Shown here: positions 1 through 9,429 of the stretch, piece by piece
How positions within the stretch are numbered: the stretch's first letter is position 1
Layout: the number at the start of each line of letters is the position of its first letter
NCBI RefSeq assembly: GCF_016906535.1
Contig: NC_057383.1
Coordinates: forward strand, 248,001-312,000
DNA: 64,000 bases
From: Rhizoctonia solani
Taxonomy: Eukaryota > Basidiomycota > Agaricomycetes > Cantharellales > Ceratobasidiaceae
Direction of reading: 5' to 3'
The notes under the pieces: model-generated
The model's database searches: none
Told to the model about the DNA's origin: nothing
Seen by the model: the letters and a program-made list of their open reading frames with translations, nothing else
Program-made: the position numbers and the translations under genes

Positions 1-1414
1 TAGTAACTTGACTTGTGGGCTTGATAAGACTCCTTAGTAAGTTTTCTTGAGCTGCCTCCTGTGGAGTGACAGAAGAGGCTCTAGAACTTTTGGGCACTAA
101 CAGGGTCATATCTTGCTTAAGTTGTAGAGTCCTATCCCTAAGGTGTTCTTGTCCAGGTTCTACCTCACTGAGATGTCCTGCTGAGATGACTGGGGAAGGT
201 GGTCCAGTCTGAAGTTGTCTACCAAGGATCTCATATAGCTTCTGAATGAAACGCTCCATCTGATCCCTATAAGTGACAGCAGCTACTTCAAAGGAATGGG
301 AGGTGAATAAGCAGTCATGTTCTGGCCATTCAGGAATGGGCAATAGCTCCTCCATGTCATAGACGCTATGAACAGTTCTCTTGATTAGTTTATTCAGGTC
401 TATGTGTAACTTACCATATTCAGGCCAATGGTTGATTTCTTGAGCAGGAATTAACTTGGTAGTAATGCAACATGTAGGTCTAAAGGTTACTACAGTATCT
501 AGTAGTTTGAAGTAGTGAGAAGCCCATTGCTCACAAGAAGGTGAGGGGTAGCGATTCTCATGGGCTGGAGGTATCTCCACATGATAGAATACTCTTCCTA
601 GCTGCCTGTAGACTTTCCTAAAACTATTAGCTTGAGGGCTCTTCCTACACCAAGAGGTCATTTGGGTACAGTCAGGCTGATAGTTGAATTCTCCTGGTGA
701 TTCTTCATTTAAAGGGTATAAGGTAGTGGAAGGAGAATAAGGTAGGTACTTCTGGATTGCTGGGTCATTAGTAAAAGACCTATCATTAGGATCCAGTAAG
801 GCAGCTTGAGTTTCCTTATGCTTAGATATGTGGGCTTCAGAAGTCTTTCCTTTAGATCTTTTAAGCTCATGAGAGTTCATAGGCTCAGAGGGCTGAGGTT
901 TACTAGAGGAAGGTTCCAACATCTCTATATCAGGAAGTCCAAATACAGGTATCATCCTCTGGAAGGTAGCTGGGCTAGTCTTATGACCAAAAGGTGAAGG
1001 CTTCCTTATAGAAGAACTTGGCTTAACTAGCTTGTTTGCTTCCTGAATAGCTTCATATTCCAAAGGAGACAATCTTGGAGAGTGTCTGGATGATGACTTA
1101 TGAGAGTGAGGTGATATCCTTCTTGAGCTACTAGGTCCTGCTTGAGGGTCTTCCAGGGCTGGCATGGAAGCATGTGGCTTGATGGGTGATTCATAGGGTT
1201 GGCTAGGTTGGGGAATCACTAGCTCCTCAGGAGAGGATTGCTCAATAGAGTACCTAGTAGGTCCAAAAGGGTTGTTGGGACTATCTGTAGGTATGCTGTC
1301 TCCAGGAAGCACAGAGCTTCTAGGGGTACTATGTCTAGGCATACCTTCTCTTGAAAGTCTTGTGTCCCAAGGGGTCCTATTAGAGGATGCAGGTCTGCTT
1401 GATCTTCTAGACAT
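1..1414 (-). CDS. Element B gag-like protein, N-terminal part, cut by window edge
   Basis: On the minus strand a frame is open from an ATG at 1412-1414 to the window edge (471 codons, no stop). The protein starts MSRRSSRPASSNRTPWDT and its first third is rich in Ser, Pro and Arg. The second half is more globular (for example WCRKSPQANSFRKVYRQLG and EEWASHYFKLL-like stretches). I recognise no catalytic domain. It reads away from the family-B LTR at 7799-9199; once A1 is removed, the leader between that LTR and this ATG is only about 120 bp. I infer it is the gag or polyprotein start of element B; protease, RT and integrase would lie left of the window. A host gene is less likely because of its position behind an LTR. 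Confidence 0.6.
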   Translation of the reverse strand, partial: MSRRSSRPASSNRTPWDTRLSREGMPRHSTPRSSVLPGDSIPTDSPNNPFGPTRYSIEQSSPEELVIPQPSQPYESPIKPHASMPALEDPQAGPSSSRRISPHSHKSSSRHSPRLSPLEYEAIQEANKLVKPSSSIRKPSPFGHKTSPATFQRMIPVFGLPDIEMLEPSSSKPQPSEPMNSHELKRSKGKTSEAHISKHKETQAALLDPNDRSFTNDPAIQKYLPYSPSTTLYPLNEESPGEFNYQPDCTQMTSWCRKSPQANSFRKVYRQLGRVFYHVEIPPAHENRYPSPSCEQWASHYFKLLDTVVTFRPTCCITTKLIPAQEINHWPEYGKLHIDLNKLIKRTVHSVYDMEELLPIPEWPEHDCLFTSHSFEVAAVTYRDQMERFIQKLYEILGRQLQTGPPSPVISAGHLSEVEPGQEHLRDRTLQLKQDMTLLVPKSSRASSVTPQEAAQENLLRSLIKPTSQVT

Positions 1415-1495
1415 AAAAGAATGTTAGTAGAGTACCACAGTTAGAATGTATATACAAAGTATGAAAGCTTGTACAAAAGATTACAGGTAAGAATT

Positions 1496-2055
1496 TGTCA
1501 TGAGCCACTGTAAGGTGGTCACACACTAGTGGGGATGGGCACTTAAGGCCGTAACTAATACAAAACACTGCTGACTAATCTACTAAAATAGGCTATACTA
1601 ATACCGCTTAAGGCGGCCTACTACTTCTATACTATTGCAAGGAGGCCTTAGGCCTAGGAGGTGTGGTGAGTAATAATAGGGGAGTGACTTCTGAAGGTTA
1701 AGGGGCCGGTTACTTAGCTGGCTGGGTGTCCTCCTCAATGAGTTTGAGACGAGGTAAAATCGACTTGGTGTCTCCAAGCGATTTCCCTGCTGTATATAGA
1801 CAAAGCACACTATCTACATGGTCTGTGCGCGTGAGAGAAAGAAGTAGCTAAGACAAATGAGAAGCGTGCTGCGGGCTGCGCAGAAGCGTGGATTTCTCCT
1901 AAGCGCCCTTGGCACGGCATCTCGGCGCGGCATCTCGGCATAATAAGCGCCGAGATCACGTGATCGAAAAACAAAAGATATTAAGTCCGTAAAAAATACT
2001 AAAAATATCAGAAAAAACGTGCGAATCCAATGGTATATGTTAGGAGGTTATGACA
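1496..2055 (-). repeat. 3' LTR of A1 (family A)
   Basis: 560 bp. It matches 7195-7756 apart from a 2-bp TA length change in the TATA-like stretch and a few C/T or G/A differences. At the inner end (coordinates 1496-1500) this copy reads TGTCA where the other reads TGTTG. Both could derive from TGTCG by transitions on opposite strands. Confidence 0.95.
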
Positions 2056-2067
2056 TTGCCCCCCCCC

Positions 2068-5000
2068 TTAAAGGCTCTTGGCGGAGTCACGAGCCTTTTT
2101 CAGTTGTGACTTGTTGAAACGTTGAATTTCCTCCTGGCTGTGCTCCAAGAGTTCTTCTGGTTCCCAAGAATTGTCCTCTGGGCCGTATCCTTTCCACTTG
2201 ATCAGATAGAACCATTTCCCTTGTTGCCTTTTTGAGTCAATGATTTGTTCCACTTCATACTCTTCTTCCCCCTCAATTGTCTCTGGAGGGGGTCGTTCTG
2301 GAAACGGTTGGCTAGGGGACTCATGAACTTTGGACAATAGTCCCACGTAGAACACATCGTGGATTTTCAGAGTTTCCGGCAGCTTTAGGCGGTATGCATG
2401 ACTGGAAATCTTCTCTAAGACTTCAAAAGGGCCTAGTCTCCTAGGATCCAGTTTATTGGAGTTGGTCCTGAGTTCCACGTTTTTTCCATCTAGCCAGACC
2501 ATTTCACCGATTGAATATTTGGGGATGGTTCCTTTATCCCTAGTCATTTTTTCCTTGCTCATCCTGAGGGCGGACTCCGCTTCCTTCCATTCATTGGCCA
2601 AGGTGTCTGCTAATTGGTCTGCTTCTGGTACATTGGATGGTACGTTGGAGGGGTTCATCACCGGATTTTTTCCATAGACCAATTCAAAGGGTGTTTTTCC
2701 TGTGGACGCGTGTCTGGCGTTGTTGTACGCATATTCTGCCAGAGGTAGCCACGTAGCCCAGTCTGAGTGATCCGCGGCTACGTAAGAACGGAGGTAGAAT
2801 TCAATGAACTGGTTTACCCGTTCCGTTTGTCCGTCAGATTCTGGGTGGTAAGCTGAGGAAAACAATGGTTTGATTCCCAACCGTTGATAGAGGGCCCTAA
2901 GGAATTTTCCTGTGAATGTGGTACCTCTATCCGAGATAGTCCTGACGGGTAATCCGTGCAACTTCCATACGTGCATGACAAATAGATCCGCCAGACCCTT
3001 GGCTGTGACTTTCTTTGAGGTCGGAATGAAGTGTCCAAACTTGGAAAATGAGTCAATGACCACTAGGATTGCGTCGTGCCCGTTTGATTTGGGAAACCCC
3101 GTAATGAAGTCGTATGAGATGGTGTGGAAGGGGAATGGCGGGACTTCTAAGGGTTTCAGGGAGATAACAGGAGCGTGCGCACGTCGGTTGGCTTGGCAGG
3201 TGGGACAACATTCTACCCATTCCTTGGCTGTAGACTTCATTCCTGGCCACCAGTAGCTCCGGCTCAGGAGTTCAAGGGTTCTTTGCTGACCCGGGTGTCC
3301 TGCTAGGGGGGAGTCATGGAATTCTCTGAGGAGTCTTTCCTTTAGGGGCTCATTGTCCGGGATCACCAGTTTCCCTCGGTACCATAGGAGGTCCTCTTCC
3401 CAGTCGTAGTCTCTATAAGCCTTCTTTATTGATGGAGGGGCGTTATCAGCATCTTTGGTCAGGAACTGGATGATAGGTTCCAGGGAGGGGTCTTCCCTCA
3501 GTTTAGAGCGTACTTCTGTAACGATTTCCAGCTCTTCTTCCAATGTGTTTGCAAAGACCTCTGACGGTAACATGACTTCGGGTTCTTGGGCGGTATCAAC
3601 ATAGTCCGGTTGTCTGGACAAGGCATCTGGCTTCCCGGATTGCTTTCCTGGGCGGTAATGTATCTCAAAATTGAAATCGCTCAGGAATATGCGCCATCTA
3701 GCATGCCGTCGGTTAAAAGTCCTTGCCTGCATCCAATATTCCAGGTTCCTATGATCTGTAAACACCTGGATTGGTCTGTCCGTTGCCTCTAGGAAGATCC
3801 GCCATTCTTCTAATGCCTTGATTATGGCTAGGAGCTCCTTATCATGGGTGTCATAATTGGCCTTGGCACCGGAGAAGGATTTAGACATGTAGGCTACTGG
3901 GTGTAAACGGTTATCTTCCCCTCTCTGGCTGAGAATTGCTCCCATGGCTACTCCTGATGCATCTGTTTCTAGGTAGTATGGAAGTTTGGGGTTGGAATGG
4001 ATTAAGACCGGTGACCGGGTGACAAGAGCTTTCAGTTCCTGGAATGCCACTTCTTCTAGGTCACCCCATGACCAGGGGGTTTCCTTTTGTGTGAGGTTGT
4101 GGAGGGGGCGTGCCACGGAACTGAAGTTGGGGATAAAGCGGCGGAGGTAATTCACAAATCCTAGGAATCCCTGTACCTGCTTGACTGTCTTGGGCTGAGG
4201 CCACGATGTAACTGCCTCAATCTTCTTCTGATCCATGGAGAATCCAGCAGGGGAGATAACAATGCCCAGGTAATCAACTGTTGTGACGTGGAAATAACAC
4301 TTTGACAGTTTGCAGAACAGCTGGTTCTTCATCAATCGGGACAGTACTTCTTTGACATGGGCCGGGTGTTCTTCTGGATTTTCTGAGAAAATGAGGATGT
4401 CGTCCAAGTAAATGACCACCGTTACGTCAATCAGATCCCTAAAAAGGTCATTCATGAAGTGTTGAAACGCTGCCGGGGCATTTGTAAGTCCAAAGGGCAT
4501 GACTAGGTACTCAAAGAGACCATATTTGGTTCTAAAGGCTGTTTTCCATTCGTTGCCTTCTTTGATCCGAACATTGTTGTAACCCCATCGTAAGTCCAAC
4601 TTGGTGAATAACTTGGCGTTCCGTAACTTGGCCATAAGGTCATCTTGTCTGGGAAGGGGATAGACGTTTTTGTGGGTGACGTCATTCAACTTCCTATAGT
4701 TGACTACCAGCCTGAGAGATCCATCTGCTTTTTTCACAAACATTACTGGGGCACCTGCTGATGAAGTACTGGGGCGAATCTTGCCCGTGGCTAGCTCTTC
4801 ATCAATATGTTGTTTGAGCGCCTTGGACTCCGCATCAGTCATGCCATATATGGGACCAGGAGTTAGTTTGGCGTCCGGGACAAGGTCTATAGAGATGTCA
4901 TACTCCCTATGTGGAGGGAGGACCTTGAATTCTTCTTTGCCAAACACTTTAGCAAATTCATGGTACTGAGGGGGAAGGTCTGCTAAAGGGTCTGAATCCG

Positions 5001-5490
5001 CTTCTTCTTCAGAGGCGATTTGAGCTTGTTCAGGGAAGGTAACTAGTCCCTGTTGCCAATCAATCAAAGGAGCTTCTGCCGTTAACCATGTCATGCCTAG
5101 AATAGCCGGGGTGTTGCCTATGGGGCAAACAAGGAAAGGAATGGTGTGGGGGTGGCCATTGGCCAAGACCGCGAGTTGAACCTGGTGCCATATGCAACCA
5201 GTCTGAGATATAGTACCATCTAACATTCTCACAACTCGTGGATTTTCGAGTTGGGTTTTTGGGATTTTATATTTTTCCACAATCGCGGGGGATATGAAGT
5301 TCAATGTGGCTCCTGAATCAATCAGGGTTTTGAGGTGTTCCGTCGGGAAGTCGTGCAGTTCAAGATTGATAAATAATAAGGGTTTTTTATTCGAGTCCAG
5401 AGCTAAAGACACAAATTCACAATCCGATACATGCACATCTATTTTTGGGGCCAGGGGCTTGACGGTAGTCCTTGGCCTCAATCTTTTCCC
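2068..5490 (-). CDS. A1 Pol polyprotein (protease-RT-RNase H-integrase-chromodomain)
   Basis: Read in the -1 frame from the slip site at 5484-5490, with no internal stop, to TAA at 2068-2070; the open frame itself extends upstream to 5760 inside gag. In order: aspartic protease LIDSGAT (near 5300-5330), reverse transcriptase with VVIYLDDILIF (near 4395-4425), RNase H with LETDASG (near 3930-3990), integrase zinc motif H/H/C/C (about 3190-3320), DDE core with SYDFITG (near 3120), TISDRGTTFTG (near 2930) and DGQTERVNQ (near 2815), then a chromodomain with WFYLIKWKGYGPEDNSWEP (about 2140-2270). All catalytic residues I looked for are present, so this is the best-preserved pol in the window. A C-run (G-run in sense, 2056-2067) beside the LTR is the likely polypurine tract. 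Confidence 0.93.
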   Translation of the reverse strand, partial: GKRLRPRTTVKPLAPKIDVHVSDCEFVSLALDSNKKPLLFINLELHDFPTEHLKTLIDSGATLNFISPAIVEKYKIPKTQLENPRVVRMLDGTISQTGCIWHQVQLAVLANGHPHTIPFLVCPIGNTPAILGMTWLTAEAPLIDWQQGLVTFPEQAQIASEEEADSDPLADLPPQYHEFAKVFGKEEFKVLPPHREYDISIDLVPDAKLTPGPIYGMTDAESKALKQHIDEELATGKIRPSTSSAGAPVMFVKKADGSLRLVVNYRKLNDVTHKNVYPLPRQDDLMAKLRNAKLFTKLDLRWGYNNVRIKEGNEWKTAFRTKYGLFEYLVMPFGLTNAPAAFQHFMNDLFRDLIDVTVVIYLDDILIFSENPEEHPAHVKEVLSRLMKNQLFCKLSKCYFHVTTVDYLGIVISPAGFSMDQKKIEAVTSWPQPKTVKQVQGFLGFVNYLRRFIPNFSSVARPLHNLTQKETPWSWGDLEEVAFQELKALVTRSPVLIHSNPKLPYYLETDASGVAMGAILSQRGEDNRLHPVAYMSKSFSGAKANYDTHDKELLAIIKALEEWRIFLEATDRPIQVFTDHRNLEYWMQARTFNRRHARWRIFLSDFNFEIHYRPGKQSGKPDALSRQPDYVDTAQEPEVMLPSEVFANTLEEELEIVTEVRSKLREDPSLEPIIQFLTKDADNAPPSIKKAYRDYDWEEDLLWYRGKLVIPDNEPLKERLLREFHDSPLAGHPGQQRTLELLSRSYWWPGMKSTAKEWVECCPTCQANRRAHAPVISLKPLEVPPFPFHTISYDFITGFPKSNGHDAILVVIDSFSKFGHFIPTSKKVTAKGLADLFVMHVWKLHGLPVRTISDRGTTFTGKFLRALYQRLGIKPLFSSAYHPESDGQTERVNQFIEFYLRSYVAADHSDWATWLPLAEYAYNNARHASTGKTPFELVYGKNPVMNPSNVPSNVPEADQLADTLANEWKEAESALRMSKEKMTRDKGTIPKYSIGEMVWLDGKNVELRTNSNKLDPRRLGPFEVLEKISSHAYRLKLPETLKIHDVFYVGLLSKVHESPSQPFPERPPPETIEGEEEYEVEQIIDSKRQQGKWFYLIKWKGYGPEDNSWEPEELLEHSQEEIQRFNKSQLKKARDSAKSL

Positions 5491-6736
5491 GACCCTTCTT
5501 CTTCTGCCACCTTGGCAACCTCCTTGATTGTGGCCTTCCATCCATTTGGGCATTGTTTGATGCCATGCCCTTTTGTCCGCACTTGACGCAGAGGCCAGAC
5601 GCGCGGCGACGGTCTCGTTCTTCCGGAGTGACGTAATTGGGGTCCTCTGATAAACGGACCCTGGTGGTAGTGGTGGAGGTAGAGGTGGTCGTGGCGACCG
5701 GAGCCTTGGTGGGAGCCTTCTTAGGGCGGTTTTCCTTGTTCTCCCAACGAGTGTTGTCAATTTTGACCGAGGCGGCGAATATGGCCTCTAGGTCATTGTC
5801 GGGAATGTTGTCCTTGGTGGACAGGAGTTCTTTCACCTTCCAGTGAAGACCGCGCGTAAACTGGGCAATGTACGCCTCAGTGTTCCAGTCTAGTTCCGCC
5901 ATGAGGTTGCGGAATTCTGTGACGTACTCAGACGTGGTGGTGGTCTGAGTTAACGCGGCGATCTTTCTGGCGGCCGCCCTCTTTGCATCTGGGTCGGCAA
6001 AGGCTTCTTTGAACTTGGCTGTTAAGGCCGGGATGGTGATTGGAGGATTCCCCTTGCCCTTGATGATGGTTCCGATGATGGGGAGGGCCCAGTCGGCGGC
6101 CTTGTCTGTCATGTGGTATAAAATCCATACCACCATCTGTTCCTCTTCATCAAACTGATCCCTGTGGAGGGCAACCCAAAGGAGCATCCGATCAAGCCAC
6201 TGTGTGGCCTTCCTTCCCCTGGTGTCTCCCTTATAAGGGTCCGGTAACTCCATTTTGGGCCGCTTCACTGAAGACCCGGAGTCGAAGGGGGTGAGGGAAC
6301 TGAGGGAGCGTTTAGGCGTTCCCATAGGCTCCTTTTTGGGAGCTCTTCTTGGCTCCTCTTCTTCCTCGGAATCAAAACCTGTGCCTCTTGAAGGGCGGAA
6401 GGGGGCCTTGAGTCCAGGCCTAACCGTTCCTGGAGTGTGCGCTTCTCCCCCTGTATGGGTGGGGGGAGTGATAGGCCCAGTCAATGGGCCAGGCTTGGCT
6501 TGGGCTCCGCCCTGGTCCTTGTCTCCAACAAGGTCGTTGGTCTCCTTGCATATGGCTTTGAGCTCAGAGAGCTGTTGGCCTTGAGTGTGGATTTGGGCCT
6601 GCAAGGACCCGACTTGGCTGGTGAGGGTTTGGATAGCCTCGAGGAGAGAGGCAAGGGTCGGCTCCGGTTCCATTCCGGGCAGGTGTTGCGGAGGGGGTGA
6701 TGGGCCGCGAGAGGGTGGTTGGGAGCGGGCTGCCAC
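5479..6736 (-). pseudogene. A1 gag (capsid plus CCHC zinc knuckle), frameshifted
   Basis: Gag starts at 6736 with GTG, where family C has ATG (protein MATRS...). A Pro-rich N-terminus with a short coiled region (LLEAIQTLTSQVGSLQAQ) precedes a retrotransposon gag capsid domain (ATQWLDRMLLW to the LHWKVKELL region). The zinc knuckle begins CVKCGQKG. A single-base loss near 5566 relative to A4 and A5 shifts the frame, so the rest of the CCHC box (H..C) is lost. In the unshifted frame gag ends at 5479-5481, one codon after GGA-AAA. Confidence 0.85.
5484..5490 (-). promoter_or_regulatory. Putative -1 frameshift heptamer GGGAAAA (A1)
   Basis: Sense sequence G GGA AAA in the gag frame, followed by GAT TGA. 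It fits the X XXY YYZ slip pattern, and pol is open in the -1 frame across it. The same heptamer stands in A4, A5 and C3. Confidence 0.65.
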
Positions 6737-7194
6737 GGAACGTTGACTGGAGCAGCTGGTAGGACGGGAGTAGGGGTGAGGGACGCCAGAGCGTGTGGAT
6801 GGAATAATGGATACGGCGTGGGGAAGATAGGTGCCTGATACAGGACTTATGAGCGGTTTTTACGCAGTATGTATACGCTAAACCCTTGCGTCAAATACCT
6901 AGCGTTGGACAATCCCTACAACAAATCAACAGATCTGGCGATCGTGATATGAGCGGGTTTTTTGCAAGCGGGTACTTCAGCTGACTAGGGTCGCTAACTG
7001 CAGAGTTCCGGCGAAACTCGTGGTATGCGGGGGATTAGAACTCGTCTGCCTTGTAGCAATTTGGTACTACGTGGGGGTGGGGGATTTTTGATTATTATAT
7101 CCCACAAAGTAGCCCCGATCACGTGATTTCCCTCGTGCTAGTACAGGGAGTCTTCTCCTTGTTGATCAAGCCTACAAGCAAGTTGATTTTACAA

Positions 7195-7756
7195 TGTTGT
7201 GAGCCACTGTAAGGTGGTCACACACTAGTGGGGATGGGCGCTTAAGGCCGTAACTAATACAAAACACTGCTGACTAATCTACTAAAATAGGCTATACTAA
7301 TACCGCTTAAGGCGGCCTACTACTTCTATACTATTGCGAGGAGGCCTTAGGCCTAGGAGGTGTGGTGAGTAATAATAGGGGAGTGACTTCTGAAGGTTAA
7401 GGGGCCGGTTACTTAGCTGGCTGGGTGTCCTCCTCAATGAGTTTGAGACGAGGTAAAATTGACTTGGTGTCTCCAAGCGATTTCCCTGCTGTATATATAG
7501 ACAAAGCACACTATCTACATGGTCTGTGCGCGTGAGAGAAAGAAGTAGCTAAGACAAATGAGAAGCGTGCTGCGGGCTGCGCAGAAGCGTGGATTTCTCC
7601 TAAGCGCCCTTGGCACGGCATCTCGGCGCGGCATCTCGGCATAATAAGCGCCGAGATCACGTGATCGAAAAACAAAAGATATTAAGTCCGTAAAAAATAC
7701 TAAAAATATCAGAAAAAACGTGCGAATCCAATGGTATATGTTAGGAGGTTATGACA
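7195..7756 (-). repeat. 5' LTR of A1 with adjacent self-complementary primer site
   Basis: 562 bp, TG...CA ends, bordered on the right by GAATT. A TATA-type run (TATATATA) lies in the middle; about 30 bp downstream in sense comes CAAGTCAATTTT. The internal sequence just after the LTR (7183-7194, sense AAAATCAACTTG) is nearly the reverse complement of it, which suggests Tf1-like self-priming. Confidence 0.92.
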
Positions 7757-7798
7757 GAATTAAAGATAACCAACACTATGCCCTGCGGTGGTCACCAA
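7757..7798 (-). other. Leader of element B with tRNA-type primer-binding site
   Basis: In sense, the B LTR end (...TTAACA) is followed by TTGGTGACCACCGCAGGG. A PBS starting TGG right after the LTR fits priming by the CCA end of a tRNA; I cannot name the tRNA. The leader resumes at 1490-1415 on the other side of A1. GAATT at 7757-7761 is A1's target duplication. Confidence 0.55.
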
Positions 7799-9199
7799 TG
7801 TTAAGAGTTGTGTAAGTACAGGAGTAAGAAAGAATTACTATTTACAAAATGTATATGAGAATAACTAAGAACTAGTATTAAGAATCAGAATATATGCACA
7901 GAATATATGCACAATATAGGCTAGATTATCAGGAATAACAACTCCTAACAAATAGTCTAGCAACTATGAAGTGCAGGTGGTTGGTTATGTATAGTACCTT
8001 AGACTAATGTTACTTAAGCCTAAGTGACTAGGGGTATGTATACCTAAGGTCTCTGGGATAGTACCTTAGGTAAGAGAGTTACCTGACTAATGTACAGGAT
8101 TTATAGGATTTGCCTAATAAGTATAGGACTTATATATGCTTAAGTAAGACTTAAGACTTATGGGGTTCACCTAAAATATATCTAGGATTTATGAGATATT
8201 GTAGATAAAGCTATCTACAATATAAGGGGTATGGTGGATTGAAACACTATCACTCAATCACAACAATCCTTACAGTATCGTCGCACTATACTCAATGTTG
8301 AACTCAACAACTGTGACAGTCAAGGGGCACAGGGTTGCAGTAAGTACACTAATAGGTTACCCTGTGTCTGTTGGGACTGGCCTATGGTCTTAGTGCGCCA
8401 AATAACCTCCTATGCTATTTACAGTGAGTCAATCACTAAAGTAAATGCGCAGATAAGCTGTTTAAGGCTTGTGTGTATATGTCAATATATAAGAGTGGAT
8501 AAAATGGATGCATTAGAAGCGTCTTCACAGGGTCCTTTTATACCCTGAGAAGGCGCACAAACAAGTATATACATGATTGATACCAAGAGGGGGTACAGGA
8601 GGTATATGTGGCAACTGAAACACTTGAGGGAGCCAATACTTTGGTACATAGTAAACAAACAACAGATCCTAATATTTGCCCCAAGGCAATGTTTGCCCCA
8701 AGGCAGTATTTACCTGTGTGGGTCCTTAGATGTCCCAAGGCTAAGTGTTTCATCCTTGGAGTAAACAGTCCCAAAGGTAGGATACCTCTGCATTGGGTAC
8801 TTACAGTAAATGGGGCATAACTCAGCCAAATGTTGTCCGTTTTGGGAGTTTGACCCAGCGTTCTGGAGCGCACAAACATGCGCACCTAAGCGCAAGTGAT
8901 TCGGCAGTGTGAGATGCCCGGGTGATGGAGAAAAGGCGCATTTAGTGCGTCGGCGCTTAAGGGCTGATTAAGCGCCGGAGCACTTGCCTATGCGACAGGG
9001 GGGACCCTGAATATTTCTGTGTGTAGCCACAAGATAGAATCTTGAATAATAAATGCTACAAACAAGAGAAATATTACTTGTTACTGTTTATCTACTCAGC
9101 TGAATTTATATATATTTAAATGAGTGAGAAAACAGCATATATGCAAAAGGCATTGCATATTAAGGGTATTCCTGAGCTTTGTAGGTTTTGTAAAGGTCA
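7799..9199 (-). repeat. 5' LTR of element B (about 1.4 kb)
   Basis: The 1.4-kb sequence is present a second time at 34420-35802 and matches along its whole length with scattered transitions. The left end is TGTTAAGAG; the right end is less certain (homology stops near 9199). It is followed in sense by a TGG-type PBS and by the open frame at 1414-1, so it is a 5' LTR and not a solo copy. Small open frames inside it are not supported. Confidence 0.8.
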
Positions 9200-9429
9200 C
9201 TATTGGATAGAGGGACCTTGAAAACCTTAATTCGCATCTTTATCTCATTTATTTACTGTGAGATTACTAGTGTAATTAATAAATAAGTACAGATTAAAGA
9301 AGAAATGTCATATCCATAACATACAGCGTCAAAGACGCTGGGGGAGAAACTGGTCAAACAAAGGACGGCGATGAAGCATTGGGGGATGAGGGAACATACA
9401 ATAGAGAGGAAGAAATAGGCAAAACCTAC
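9200..9429 (+). other. Truncated 5' LTR remnant and leader of element F
   Basis: Between element B and the F polyprotein is an AT-rich stretch ending CATAACA near 9322, plausibly the 3' end of F's 5' LTR cut off by B. A perfect 7-bp hairpin (CAGCGTC, loop AAA, GACGCTG; 9324-9340) follows at once. No matching LTR was found after the polyprotein. The coding frame is already open here but has no ATG until 9430. Confidence 0.4.

Larger units (their letters stand above)
1496..7756 (-). mobile_element. Element A1: complete Ty3/gypsy chromodomain retrotransposon
   Basis: Two LTRs (1496-2055 and 7195-7756) flank gag and pol on the minus strand. Both outer ends carry the 5-bp target duplication GAATT (1491-1495 and 7757-7761). 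Order is gag, then pol (protease, RT, RNase H, integrase, chromodomain), which is the Ty3/gypsy order. The element sits in the leader of element B, between B's 5' LTR and its coding start, so A1 is the younger insertion. Pol is uninterrupted with all expected catalytic residues; gag carries a frameshift in its zinc knuckle. Confidence 0.95.
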
